DNA from: Streptomyces sp. Sge12
Lineage (GTDB): Bacteria > Actinomycetota > Actinomycetes > Streptomycetales > Streptomycetaceae
Direction of reading: 5' to 3'
Length of the DNA: 64,000 nucleotides
NCBI RefSeq assembly: GCF_002080455.1
Contig: NZ_CP020555.1
Span: forward strand, 4,996,501-5,060,500
Shown: positions 56,552 to 64,000 of the stretch, one piece after another
Numbering within the stretch: position 1 is the first letter of the stretch
Layout: each line of letters opens with the position of its first letter
Notes under the pieces: generated by a model
Databases searched by the model: none
Told to the model about the DNA's origin: nothing
The model's input: only the letters and a program-made list of their open reading frames with translations
Translations under genes and position numbers: made by a program

Positions 56552-57955
56552 ATGAGATGGGCGCTGGTCAAGGTGTGCCTCGCGGTCACGGCCATGGTGG
56601 TCGTGGCCTTCGCCGTACCCCTCGGGCTCGTCGTCCAGGAGATGGCCAGCGACCGGGCCTTCTCCAACGCCGAACGGCAGGCCGCCACCATCGGGCCGAC
56701 GCTGTCCATCACCACCGACCCCGTGCAGCTGCGCAAGGCGGTGGAGTCCACGCAGATGGGCGCCGCCCGGCGGATGGCCGTCCACGTGCCCGCGATCGGC
56801 GACAGCCCGCCGGTCAGCATCGGCGAGGGCCGGGCCGGGGAGCGCGCCGTCGCGGAGACCCGGCGGATGGGCCGGGCCACGACGGCCTCGGTGGCCGGGG
56901 GCGGCTCGGCGCTGCTCCAGCCGACCGCGCTCGGGTCCGGGGACATCGCCGTCGTGGAGATCTTCGTACCGGAGAGCGAGGTCAGCAACGGGGTCGCGAC
57001 CGCCTGGCTGGTGCTCGCGGGCGTCGGCCTCGCCCTGATCGTGGGCTCGGTCGGGGTCGCCGACCGGCTCGGCGCCCGGCTGGTGCGGCCTGCCGAACGG
57101 CTCGCGGACGCGGCGCACCAGCTCGGCGAGGGCCGGCTCGGCGCCCGCGTGCCCGAGGACGGGCCCAAGGAACTCCGCTCGGCGGCCGTCGCGTTCAACG
57201 CCATGGCCGACCAGGTCGTCGAACTCCTCGCCAACGAGCGGGAACTGGCCGCCGACCTCTCGCACCGGCTGCGCACCCCGCTGACCGTGCTGCGGCTCAA
57301 CACGGCCTCGCTCGGCGACGGCCCGGCCGCCGAGCAGACCCGGGCGGCCGTGGAGCAGCTGGAGCGCGAGGTCGACACGATCATTCGGACGGCCCGTGAG
57401 CAGCGCCCGGCCACCGGTCTGGTCGGGGCGGGCGCCGGCTGCGACGCCTCCGAGGTGATCCGCGACCGGATGGCCTTCTGGTCGGCGCTCGCGGAGGACG
57501 AGGGCCGCGAGGTGCGGCTCGCGGGCGTGGACCGTACGGTACGGATCCCCGTGGCCCGGCCCGAACTCGCCGCCGCCCTGGACGCGATGCTCGGCAACGT
57601 CTTCCGGCACACCCCGGAGGGCACCCCCTTCGCGGTGGACGTGCACGACGCGGGTGACGCGGTCATCGTGCTCGTCTCGGACGCGGGTCCCGGGATCGCC
57701 GACCCGGACGCGGCCCTGCGCCGCGGCAACGACGGCGGCCGCGACGGGTCGACGGGCCTCGGCCTGGACATCGTGCGCCGGGTCGCCGAGTCGACCGGCG
57801 GCGACGTACGGCTGGGACGCTCGGTGCTCGGCGGGACGGAGGTCCGGGTCTGGATCGGCCTGGACGGCCGGAGCCTCGGCGGACCCGGCGCGGGGCGGGC
57901 CGGGCGCGGCCGGCGCGGCACCCGACGTAACCGGGGGCGCGCCGCGCAGGCGTGA
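56552..57955 (+). CDS. sensor histidine kinase
   Basis: This 467-residue protein starts at ATG 56552. It has membrane segments at about 7-30 and 150-172 around an extracellular region of about 120 residues, then a HAMP domain (RLGARLVRPAERLADAAHQL). The HisKA box is AADLSHRLRTPLTVLRL. The ATPase has N-box LGNVFRHTPEGTPF, G1 VSDAGPGIAD and G2 STGLGLDIVRRVAEST. The tail is Arg/Gly-rich. It phosphorylates the response regulator upstream. A start-less coding remnant follows in the same reading frame after the TGA. Confidence 0.95.
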   Translation: MRWALVKVCLAVTAMVVVAFAVPLGLVVQEMASDRAFSNAERQAATIGPTLSITTDPVQLRKAVESTQMGAARRMAVHVPAIGDSPPVSIGEGRAGERAVAETRRMGRATTASVAGGGSALLQPTALGSGDIAVVEIFVPESEVSNGVATAWLVLAGVGLALIVGSVGVADRLGARLVRPAERLADAAHQLGEGRLGARVPEDGPKELRSAAVAFNAMADQVVELLANERELAADLSHRLRTPLTVLRLNTASLGDGPAAEQTRAAVEQLEREVDTIIRTAREQRPATGLVGAGAGCDASEVIRDRMAFWSALAEDEGREVRLAGVDRTVRIPVARPELAAALDAMLGNVFRHTPEGTPFAVDVHDAGDAVIVLVSDAGPGIADPDAALRRGNDGGRDGSTGLGLDIVRRVAESTGGDVRLGRSVLGGTEVRVWIGLDGRSLGGPGAGRAGRGRRGTRRNRGRAAQA

Positions 57956-57985
57956 CCCCGCCGTCCCGGTACGGTCCGCGGCAGG

Positions 57986-58231
57986 GACACCCTGATCTCC
58001 GGCGGGCTCCTCGCCGGGCCCGGACGGGGGCTTGTCCTGCCGCCGGAGGCCGCCTACTTCGGCCTGCACGAGGGCGTGCGCTCCTGCTGGATCGTCTTCG
58101 ACCACCAGGACAGCTCGCAGATGCCGTCGCTGACGGAGGACCTGTTCCTGGAGTTCAATGCCGAGGTCGAGGTCGCTCCCGTGATGACGGCCGAGGATCC
58201 GGCGAAGGGGCTGGCGGCGATGCGGTCCTGA
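57986..58231 (+). pseudogene. C-terminal remnant of a gene without a start codon
   Basis: From 57986 to the TGA at 58229 the frame reads 81 residues (DTLISGGLLAGPGRGLVLPP, EAAYFGLHEGVRSCWIVFDH, QDSSQMPSLTEDLFLEFNAE and on), with the strong GC3 bias of a real gene. No ATG, GTG or TTG precedes it; the frame runs back unbroken to the TGA of the histidine kinase at 57953-57955. It looks like the C-terminal part of a protein whose start was lost by deletion. Recoding of the kinase TGA or an unusual CTG start is less likely. Confidence 0.65.
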
Positions 58232-58267
58232 GGGCGCACCGCTCCAGCGCACGCGGCGCGGGAGCTG

Positions 58268-59209
58268 CTACTGGATGCTGAATCCGTGCGGGTGGGCCGG
58301 GTTCCGGGGGCAGGCGAAGATGTTGAGCCTGCCGTGGTTGCCGACGACCACCCCGGTCGGATCCCGCGGACCGTCCTGCACCGGCTTCCAGCTCAGGCTG
58401 TCCGTGTACCACTCGTTCGTCGCGACGGTCAGCAGCAGCTCCATCGGAGCGGCGCAGTCCTCGCAGTCCACGGACCCGGGCCCGGTGAGGTTCCAGGCGG
58501 CGTGCCCGCCGGCCTTCCAGCCGGGGGCGATGGAGAGATCGCCCTGGTAGGACGGCGGCCAGGCCTCCTGAGGGGTCTCCTCGCCGTTCGCCTCCGCCGC
58601 CTCCTCGGCCTCGTAGGCGGCCTCCTCCTGGGCGTCCTCCCACTCCTCGACCGCCGCCCCCAGCTCCCCGGTGAGCAGCTCGATGTACGGGTACTCGGTG
58701 ACCTGCTCCGGATGCAGCAGGCAGGGCGTGGGCACATACCCGTCGAAGCCGACGGCCCCGGGCGCCGGCTGCTGCGCCGCCACCGGGCCGGCCTCCGCCG
58801 CACGGCGCCACCGCAGGTGCACGTACATGCCGTGGCCGGTGGGCCCGTGGGCGTCGAAGGGGCACCAGAACACCTGGAGCAGGTCGCAGCCGTCCGGCCC
58901 GGCCGGCAGGTCCGGCACGTCCCCGGCGTGGAGCTGGGCCAGGGCGAGCAGCGGCAGCGGCCCCGGTCCGGGGGCGCGCCGGTGCGGGGTCGTGCACACC
59001 GGCCACGGGTCGTCGGCGGGCCACAGCAGCGGCCCGCCGACGTGGCTGTCGTGCGGACCGGGTGCGCCGGGGCGCGGGTGCAGCCGGGTCGCTGTCCGGC
59101 GGTGGGCGGCCAGTTCGGGGAAGAGGGACTCCACGTCCAGGGGGCGCGGGGGCGTGGTGGGGCGCGGGGGCGTGGTGGGGCTCGGCCCGTCACCTGCGTG
59201 CACGGTCAC
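58268..59209 (-). CDS. DUF1963/YwqG-like protein
   Basis: This 313-residue protein starts with GTG at 59209, within a GTGA overlap with the TetR gene. The sequence HVGGPLLWPADDPWPVC and LLALAQLHAGDVPDLPAG, with VFWCPFDA, match the beta-rich DUF1963/YwqG fold. A Glu-rich helix (VEEWEDAQEEAAYEAEEAAE) is inserted. CEDC and ACPRNPAHPHGFS at the C-terminus look like a metal-binding pair. The function of the family is unknown. Coupling to TetR suggests shared control. Confidence 0.78.
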   Translation of the reverse strand: MTVHAGDGPSPTTPPRPTTPPRPLDVESLFPELAAHRRTATRLHPRPGAPGPHDSHVGGPLLWPADDPWPVCTTPHRRAPGPGPLPLLALAQLHAGDVPDLPAGPDGCDLLQVFWCPFDAHGPTGHGMYVHLRWRRAAEAGPVAAQQPAPGAVGFDGYVPTPCLLHPEQVTEYPYIELLTGELGAAVEEWEDAQEEAAYEAEEAAEANGEETPQEAWPPSYQGDLSIAPGWKAGGHAAWNLTGPGSVDCEDCAAPMELLLTVATNEWYTDSLSWKPVQDGPRDPTGVVVGNHGRLNIFACPRNPAHPHGFSIQ

Positions 59210-59799
59210 TGCTGCGCTCCTCGGGTGAGGGAGTCGATCCAGCGTTCCAGGCGGCGGGCCTCGGTGGTCATGAGGTCCGGGTCGCGGAAGGTGTTGGTGA
59301 GCAGCGAGATGCCCTGGTAGGCGGCGATCAGGGCGACGGCGAGTTCCCAGGCGTCGGCGCGGCCCATCTGTGCGAACTGCCGCTCGGCCCAGTCGAGCAG
59401 GACCTGCATGACCGCCGCGATCGACCGGTCGAGTCCGTCGGCGCGCTTGTCGAGCTCGGAGGCGAGGGTGCCGGTGGGGCAGCCGTAGCGGGCGGTGAGC
59501 TCGCGCTGTTCGACCCAGCCGTTCAGCAGGGCCTTCAACCGGTCCTCGGGGGTGGGGAGTTCGTCGAGGGCGGCGATCAGGTCGCCGAGGGTCCGGGCGT
59601 GCGCGTCGATGGCGGCCTCGACGAGCTGGTCCTTGGTCTTGAAGTAGTAGTAGACGTTGCCCACCGGGACCTCGGCCGCCCGGGCGATGTCCGCGAGCGT
59701 GGTCCGGTCGACGCCCTGGGTGTGGAGGACCTCTGCCGCGGCGGATGCCAGCCGCTCCCGCTTGCCCGAACCTCGCCGGACCTTCTTTGAGTCAGTCAC
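59206..59799 (-). CDS. TetR family transcriptional regulator
   Basis: This 197-residue protein starts with GTG at 59799. The HTH is RERLASAAAEVLHTQGVDRT, TLADIARAAEVPVGNVYYYF. The ligand domain has LKALLNGWVEQRELTARYGC (a Cys after Tyr-Gly), PTGTLASELDKRADGLDRSI and WELAVALIAAYQGISLLTNT. It is divergent from an NmrA-like reductase gene with two related dyads in between, one overlapping its own start. It probably represses both. The conserved YGCP segment suggests a thiol- or quinone-sensing TetR subgroup. Confidence 0.93.
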   Translation of the reverse strand: MTDSKKVRRGSGKRERLASAAAEVLHTQGVDRTTLADIARAAEVPVGNVYYYFKTKDQLVEAAIDAHARTLGDLIAALDELPTPEDRLKALLNGWVEQRELTARYGCPTGTLASELDKRADGLDRSIAAVMQVLLDWAERQFAQMGRADAWELAVALIAAYQGISLLTNTFRDPDLMTTEARRLERWIDSLTRGAQQ

Positions 59800-59808
59800 C
59801 TGACTGAC
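59791..59808. promoter_or_regulatory. TetR operator 1 over the regulator start
   Basis: GTCAGTCA-CC-TGACTGAC is a perfect 8-2-8 palindrome that includes the regulator's GTG start codon. Binding here would block translation start or early transcription of the TetR gene. Confidence 0.75.
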
Positions 59809-59844
59809 TCTAGACGAGCGCCCGGGGGAGGGCTATGGTCATAA

Positions 59845-59861
59845 CTAAGTCAGCCGACTAA
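59845..59861. promoter_or_regulatory. TetR operator 2 before the NmrA-like gene
   Basis: CTAAGTCAGCCGACTAA contains AGTC and GACT arms, and resembles the first site. It lies 19 bases before the NmrA-like gene start and just after a GGTCATAACT -10-like stretch. Confidence 0.6.
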
Positions 59862-59879
59862 CTCACAGGGGGAATCGTC

Positions 59880-60695
59880 ATGATCGTAGTAACGGGTGCG
59901 ACCGGGAACGTGGGACGGGAACTCGTACGGATCCTCGCCGCGGGCGGCGAGCGCGTCACCGCCGTCTCCCGCCGGCCGGGGCCGCTCCCCGAAGGGGTCC
60001 GCCACCACCCGGGCGACCTCGCCGAGCCGCAGAGCATCGCCCCCGCGCTGGACGGGGCCGAAGCACTGTTCCTGCTCGTCGCCGGCGAGGACCCGCAGGG
60101 CATCCTGGACCGGGCCGCGGCCGCCGGGATCCGACGCGTCGTCCTGCTCTCGTCCCAGGGTGCCGGAACCCGCCCGGAGGTCTACGCCCACCCCGCGCGG
60201 TTCGAGGAGGCCGTCCGCCGCAGCGGCCTGGAGTGGACGATCCTGCGCTCCGGCGGCCTCGACTCCAACGCCTACGCCTGGGCCGAGAGCATCCGTACGA
60301 CGCGCACGGCCGCCGCGCCGTTCGGCGACGTCGGGCTGCCGACCGTCGACCCGGCCGACATCGCCGAGGTCGCGGCCGCCGTCCTGCGGGATCCGGGCCA
60401 CGCCGGCCGGACCCACGAGCTCACCGGACCCGCCCCGGTCACCCCGAGGGAGCGGGCCGAGGCCATCGGCGCGGCCCTGGGCGAGCCCGTCCGCTTCATC
60501 GAGCAGACCCGCGAGGAGGCCCGCGCCCAGATGCTGACCTTCATGCCCGAGCCGGTCGTGGAGGGCACCCTCGCGATCCTCGGGGAACCCCTGCCCGCCG
60601 AACGGGAGCCCAGCCCGGCCGTGCGCGAGATCCTCGGCCGGGCGCCGCGCCCCTTCACGGACTGGGCGGCCCGCTCCGCCCCGGCCTTCCGCTGA
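59880..60695 (+). CDS. NmrA-like NAD(P)-binding reductase
   Basis: This 271-residue protein starts at ATG 59880 behind AGGGGG. The Rossmann motif is MIVVTGATGNVGRELVRILA, followed by VTAVSRRPGPLPEGVRHHPG, DLAEPQSIAPALDGAEALFL and VLLSSQGAGTRPEVYAHPAR. It is an atypical short-chain dehydrogenase without the Tyr-x3-Lys pair, like NmrA and quinone oxidoreductase QorB. It may reduce quinones or act as a redox sensor. The divergent TetR is its likely repressor. Confidence 0.92.
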   Translation: MIVVTGATGNVGRELVRILAAGGERVTAVSRRPGPLPEGVRHHPGDLAEPQSIAPALDGAEALFLLVAGEDPQGILDRAAAAGIRRVVLLSSQGAGTRPEVYAHPARFEEAVRRSGLEWTILRSGGLDSNAYAWAESIRTTRTAAAPFGDVGLPTVDPADIAEVAAAVLRDPGHAGRTHELTGPAPVTPRERAEAIGAALGEPVRFIEQTREEARAQMLTFMPEPVVEGTLAILGEPLPAEREPSPAVREILGRAPRPFTDWAARSAPAFR

Positions 60696-60710
60696 GTCCG
60701 TGGCGCGGCT

Positions 60711-62144
60711 CTAGAGCGCCTCGTCCCCGTAGCTGAGGAAGCCTCCCGTCCGGGCCAGCCGGGCGTACCAGTGGGCGCTGGAACGCGGGGTGCGGGCCTG
60801 GGTCTCGTAGTCGACGTGCACGATGCCGAAGCGCTTGCTGTAGCCGTAGGACCACTCGAAGTTGTCCATCAGCGACCAGAGGAAGTAGCCGTCCACCGGG
60901 GCGCCGTCCGTCAGGGCGCGGTGGACGGCCGAGAGGTGGGCCTCCAGATAGCCGATGCGCTGCGGGTCGTGCAGGTCGGGGGCGTACGCCGCACCGTTCT
61001 CGGTGACCAGCAGCGGCAGCCCGGGCGCCTCGCGGGTGAAGCGCATCAGCAGGTCGTACAGGCCGGTCGGGTCGACCGACCATCCCATGTCGGTCCGCTC
61101 GCCCGGCGGTTGGTGGAAGGCGACGGTGTCCCCCGCGGGCCAGGGCGAGTGCTCCGCCGCCCCGTGCCCGTCGGCGCGCGGGCCGTTCCCTCCGGGGGCG
61201 GCCGAGACCACCGCCGGCGTGTAGTAGTTCACCCCGAGGAAGTCCAGCGGCTGGTGGATCAGCGCCTCGTCGCCGTGGCGGACGAAGGACCAGTCCGTCA
61301 CCGCGGCCGTGTCCGCGAGCAGGTCCTCGGGATAGGCCCCGTGCAGCAGGGGACCGGTGAAGACCCGGTTGGCCAGGGCGTCGATCCGGCGGGCGGCGTC
61401 CAGGTCGGCCGCCGAACCGGTCAGCGGCCGCACCGCGCTGGGGTTGAGCGCGATACCCGCCCTGGCCCGGGCGGGCAGGGCCGCGGCGGCCAGCCCGTGC
61501 GCCAGGTTGAGGTGGTGGGCGGCGCGCAACGAGTCCGCGGGGGAGGTTCGGCCGGGGGCGTGCACCCCCGAGGCGTAGCCGAGGAAGGCGCTGCACCAGG
61601 GCTCGTTGAGGGTGGTCCACAGCTCCACCCGGTCGGCCAGCACCTCCGCGACCTGCTCGGCGTACCGGGCGAAGGCATAGGCGGTCTCCCGCTCGGGCCA
61701 GCCGCCCGCGCTCTCCAGCTCCTGCGGCAGGTCCCAGTGGTACAGGGTCACGCAGGGCTGGATCCCGTACGAGAGCAGCTCGTCCACCAGCGCGTCGTAG
61801 AAGCCGATCCCGCCGGCCAGCACCCGCGGCCAGGACACCGAGAAGCGGTAGGCGCCCAGCCCGAGCGAGGCCATCAGCCGGACGTCCTCCCGCCACAGCC
61901 GGTGGTGGTCCGCGGCCACCTCGCCCGTGTGCCCGCCGTACACCTTGCCCGGGGTGCGGCAGAAGGTGTCCCAGATGGACGGACCGCGCAGCGCGGCCGC
62001 GCCCTCGATCTGGAAGGCCGCGGTGGCCGTGCCCCACAGGAACCCGTCGGGGAAGCGCAGTTCCCGCGCCCCGACGTCCGTGTCCGTGATCGTGTGCGTG
62101 CTCGCGTCCGTGCTCGCGTCCGCGTCCGTGTTCGTGTGCGTCAT
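60711..62144 (-). CDS. GH1 family beta-glucosidase
   Basis: This 477-residue enzyme starts at ATG 62144, overlapping the permease stop by ATGA. Its core opens with LRFPDGFLWGTATAAFQIEG. The acid/base is in WTTLNEPWCSAFLGYASGVH, and the nucleophile in PLLVTENGAAYAP. DGYFLWSLMDNFEWSYGYSK is the aglycone-site motif. There is no signal peptide, so it works in the cytoplasm on imported cello-oligosaccharides. The first 22 residues (THTNTDADASTDASTHTITD) are low-complexity and come from a 6-bp repeat array. It resembles BglC of the ceb operon, not proven. Confidence 0.93.
   Translation of the reverse strand: MTHTNTDADASTDASTHTITDTDVGARELRFPDGFLWGTATAAFQIEGAAALRGPSIWDTFCRTPGKVYGGHTGEVAADHHRLWREDVRLMASLGLGAYRFSVSWPRVLAGGIGFYDALVDELLSYGIQPCVTLYHWDLPQELESAGGWPERETAYAFARYAEQVAEVLADRVELWTTLNEPWCSAFLGYASGVHAPGRTSPADSLRAAHHLNLAHGLAAAALPARARAGIALNPSAVRPLTGSAADLDAARRIDALANRVFTGPLLHGAYPEDLLADTAAVTDWSFVRHGDEALIHQPLDFLGVNYYTPAVVSAAPGGNGPRADGHGAAEHSPWPAGDTVAFHQPPGERTDMGWSVDPTGLYDLLMRFTREAPGLPLLVTENGAAYAPDLHDPQRIGYLEAHLSAVHRALTDGAPVDGYFLWSLMDNFEWSYGYSKRFGIVHVDYETQARTPRSSAHWYARLARTGGFLSYGDEAL
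62075..62144. repeat. hexamer-like GCGTCC/GTGCTC array at the start of the beta-glucosidase gene
   Basis: Imperfect tandem CGTGTCC, CGTGTGC, CGTGCTC, GCGTCC units run across the first 23 codons on the + strand view (GTGCTCGCGTCCGTGCTCGC and on). They encode the THTNTDADASTDASTH stretch. Copy number changes in multiples of 6 would keep the frame. Confidence 0.75.
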
Positions 62145-62965
62145 CCCTTGACCGCTCCCTGCATGATGCCGCCGACGATCTGGCGGCCGAAGACGAGGAA
62201 CACCAGCAAGAGCGGGAGCGTGCCCAGCAGCGCGCCCGCCATGATCACCGACTGGTCGGGGATGTACCCCCGGCCCAGCCCGGTCAGGGCCACCTGCACC
62301 GTCGGGCTGCCGTTCTGGGTCAGCGCGACGATCGGCCAGAAGAAGTCGTTCCAGGCCATGACGAAGGTGAGCATCCCCAGGACCGCCATCGCGGGCCGGG
62401 CCGCCGGGAACACCACGTGCCACAGCACCCGCAGCGAACTCGCCCCGTCGGTCCGCGCCGCCTCCACCAGCTCCATCGGCAGCGCGTGCACCAGGTACTG
62501 GCGCATGAAGAACACCCCGAAGGCACCCACCAGGCCCGGCAGGATCACTGCCTGGAGCCGGTCGGTCCACGACAGCTTCGCGATCAGCATGTACAGCGGC
62601 ACCACACTCAGCTGCGGCGGGATCAGCATCGTCGCGACCACCAGCGCCAGCAGCCCACGGCTGCCGCGGAAGCGCAGCTTGGCGAAGGCGAACCCGGCGA
62701 GCGTGGAGAAGAAGACGGTGCCGGCGGCGACCGTGCCCGCCACGATCACCGTGTTCAGCAGGGCGGTGCCCATGTTGGCGTCCGTCCACGCCACCCGGAG
62801 GTTGTGCCCCAGATTCCCGCCGAACCAGAACGGGGGCGGGGTCTGGGCCAGACGCGTGTTGCTCCGGGAGGCCGCGATCGCCGTCCACACCAGCGGGAAG
62901 AGCGAGCCGGCCGTGAACAGGGCGAGCACCACGTAGGTGAGCCGGCCCGCGCGCAGTGATCTCAT
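62141..62965 (-). CDS. carbohydrate ABC transporter permease (MalG/CebG-like)
   Basis: This 274-residue permease starts at ATG 62965. It has six membrane segments, including LTYVVLALFTAGSLFPLVWT, TVIVAGTVAAGTVFFSTLAG and LLALVVATMLIPPQLSVVPL. The EAA loop is ELVEAARTDGASSLRVLWHV, followed by VVFPAARPAMAVLGML. It belongs to the MalG/CUT1 family. It overlaps the upstream permease by 4 bases (62962-62965) and the GH1 gene by 4 bases. The order, binding protein then two permeases then beta-glucosidase, is that of cebEFG-bglC. Confidence 0.93.
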   Translation of the reverse strand: MRSLRAGRLTYVVLALFTAGSLFPLVWTAIAASRSNTRLAQTPPPFWFGGNLGHNLRVAWTDANMGTALLNTVIVAGTVAAGTVFFSTLAGFAFAKLRFRGSRGLLALVVATMLIPPQLSVVPLYMLIAKLSWTDRLQAVILPGLVGAFGVFFMRQYLVHALPMELVEAARTDGASSLRVLWHVVFPAARPAMAVLGMLTFVMAWNDFFWPIVALTQNGSPTVQVALTGLGRGYIPDQSVIMAGALLGTLPLLLVFLVFGRQIVGGIMQGAVKG

Positions 62966-63960
62966 CGGGAGTCGTCCTTCCGTCCGCGCAGCAGCCGTGC
63001 GGCCCCGGCGATCAGCAGCAGGATCAGGAACATCGCCCACGCGATCGCCGAGGCCCGCCCGAGGTGCAGGTTCACCCAGCCCTGCTCGTACAGGTACAGC
63101 CCGAGCGTCTGGAACTGGTGGTCCGAGCCGCCCGTCGCGCCCGCCCCGCCGTTGAACAGCAGGGGCTCGCCGAACAGCTGCGTCGCCCCGATCGTCGACA
63201 CCACGCAGGTGAAGAAGATGGTCGGCCGCAGCGAGGGCACCGTGACATGGAGGAACTGCTGGAAGCGCGAGGCCCCGTCCAGCGCGGCGGACTCGTACAA
63301 CTCGCCCGGTACGGCCTGCATGGCCGCCAGGTAGATCAGCGCGTTGTAGCCGGTCCACCGCCAGATCACGATGGTGGAGACCGCGAACTGGGAGGCGAAG
63401 GTGCCGTTCTGCCAGTCGACCGCGTCGAAACCCACCGCCGACAGCGCCCAGTTGACCATCCCGTAGTCCCGGCCGAAGAGCAGCACGAAGACGAGCGTGG
63501 CCGCCGCCACCGAGGTCGCGTACGGGGTGAGCACCGCGACCCGGAAGAACGCCGAGCCCCGCAGCCGGTAGTTGAGCAGATGGGCCAGGCCCAGCGCGAT
63601 CGCCAGCTGCGGCACCGTCGACAGCAGCCCGATGGTCACCGTGTTGCGCAGGGCGTTCCAGAAGAACTCGTCGTCCCACAGCCGGGTGAAGTTCCGCAGC
63701 CCCACCCACGTCATGCTGTCGGGATCCGTCAGCTCCACCTGGTGCAGCGCCGCCCAGCCCGTGTAGAGCAGCGGGAACAGCCCGAAGGCCGCGAAGAAGA
63801 GGAAGAAGGGCGCCACGAAGGCGTACGGGCTCCAGCGCAGGTCCCAGCGGTAGCGGCGCGAACGCCACACCTGGCCCGGCCGGCCCCGGCCGCCCCCCTC
63901 CGCCGCCGGCCGCTCCGGGCCGACGGCGGAAGGGGACAGAACAGCCGTCTCGTCCGTCAC
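62962..63960 (-). CDS. carbohydrate ABC transporter permease (MalF/CebF-like)
   Basis: This 332-residue permease starts with GTG at 63960. After a Pro/Gly-rich cytoplasmic N-terminus, membrane segments follow: WSPYAFVAPFFLFFAAFGLF, NTVTIGLLSTVPQLAIALGL, VAVLTPYATSVAAATLVFVL and others. The EAA loop is ELYESAALDGASRFQQFLHV. It belongs to the MalF/CUT1 group and should form a heterodimer with the next permease. The ATPase is not encoded here, as in ceb systems that borrow the shared MsiK ATPase. The operon start is outside the window. Confidence 0.93.
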   Translation of the reverse strand: MTDETAVLSPSAVGPERPAAEGGGRGRPGQVWRSRRYRWDLRWSPYAFVAPFFLFFAAFGLFPLLYTGWAALHQVELTDPDSMTWVGLRNFTRLWDDEFFWNALRNTVTIGLLSTVPQLAIALGLAHLLNYRLRGSAFFRVAVLTPYATSVAAATLVFVLLFGRDYGMVNWALSAVGFDAVDWQNGTFASQFAVSTIVIWRWTGYNALIYLAAMQAVPGELYESAALDGASRFQQFLHVTVPSLRPTIFFTCVVSTIGATQLFGEPLLFNGGAGATGGSDHQFQTLGLYLYEQGWVNLHLGRASAIAWAMFLILLLIAGAARLLRGRKDDSR

Positions 63961-63967
63961 CGGCGCC

Positions 63968-64000
63968 TCACTGGTCCAAGGCGTTGTCGATCGCCTTCAC
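63968..64000 (-). CDS. sugar ABC binding protein, C-terminal end
   Basis: Only the last 10 codons and TGA (63968-63970) are in the window. They read VKAIDNALDQ, with the high GC3 of a real gene. The position before two CUT1 permease genes fits an extracellular solute-binding lipoprotein (CebE-like). The gap to the MalF-like gene is 7 bases. The call rests on context. Confidence 0.6.
   Translation of the reverse strand: MKAIDNALDQ

Noticed and set aside
57952..58281. A 109-codon plus-strand frame after the histidine kinase
   Set aside because: It is out of frame with the well-biased remnant at 57986-58231 and is Arg/Gly-rich shadow sequence.

Overview
This is about 64 kb of very high-GC DNA with strong GC3 codon bias, many GTG starts, GTGA/ATGA-coupled operons and actinobacterial gene families (class E and F sortases, DUF397/DUF5753 pairs, DasR-type operators, PAS-GGDEF-EAL proteins). 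It is almost certainly a Streptomyces chromosome segment. It holds no rRNA, CRISPR array, prophage or autonomous transposon. The only mobile sequence seen is one short MITE-like element. Intergenic GC-rich repeats and hairpins are common.

Layout. 1-8 kb: a partial GNAT acetyltransferase, two small membrane proteins, a MITE that forms the stop codons of two converging genes, an orphan Vsr endonuclease, a SEC-C protein, a class E sortase, DUF6412 and YidC-like membrane proteins, a fumarylacetoacetate hydrolase-family enzyme, a Gfo/Idh/MocA oxidoreductase and a divergent ROK regulator. 8.4-17.7 kb: a surface protein with a LAxTG-type signal, then a phosphonate island made of a GntR/UTRA regulator, FAD oxidoreductase, phosphonatase-like HAD hydrolase, an ABC importer (ATPase, two permeases, lipoprotein) and a secreted phosphodiesterase/phosphatase. 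Two copies of one operator-like sequence lie in it. 17.8-24 kb: a HAD-IIA phosphatase, a surface protein with a class F sortase, a tRNA-Lys, an NlpC/P60 hydrolase and an SPFH protein with a Pro/Ala-rich region.

24-31 kb is a chitin section: a chitin-active LPMO and a GH18 chitinase each have DasR-like sites upstream. Between them lie an acyl-CoA synthetase, a second tRNA-Lys, an IclR regulator and an LLM flavin oxidoreductase. 30.8-37 kb is the least ordinary part: an HTH/DUF5753 plus DUF397 pair, a TrmB/LuxR-type regulator divergent from a 60-residue secreted peptide carrying SINWD twice, a 91-residue protein, and two tandem tachylectin-like proteins with different C-terminal peptidoglycan-hydrolase domains. 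An ALF-repeat protein with a perfect-looking 141-bp tandem duplication follows.

37-50 kb: a c-di-GMP enzyme, an M6-type metalloprotease, a third tRNA-Lys, an ECF sigma factor with a membrane partner, an SDR/TetR divergent pair, an FMN reductase, and a tightly coupled operon of Cas4-like nuclease, a large unknown protein and an SF1 helicase. 50-64 kb: a histidine phosphatase, a hairpin-rich gap, a TPR regulator, two SAM-binding proteins, a two-component system followed by a start-less gene remnant, a DUF1963-like protein with TetR and NmrA-like genes, and on the minus strand the end of a sugar ABC operon (binding-protein tail, two permeases, GH1 beta-glucosidase) that resembles ceb/bglC cello-oligosaccharide systems.

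The best candidates for an undescribed system are the 31.8-36.2 kb regulator/peptide/tachylectin locus and the 46.1-50.2 kb nuclease-helicase operon. All function calls rest on motifs and family knowledge read by eye; no database search was run.
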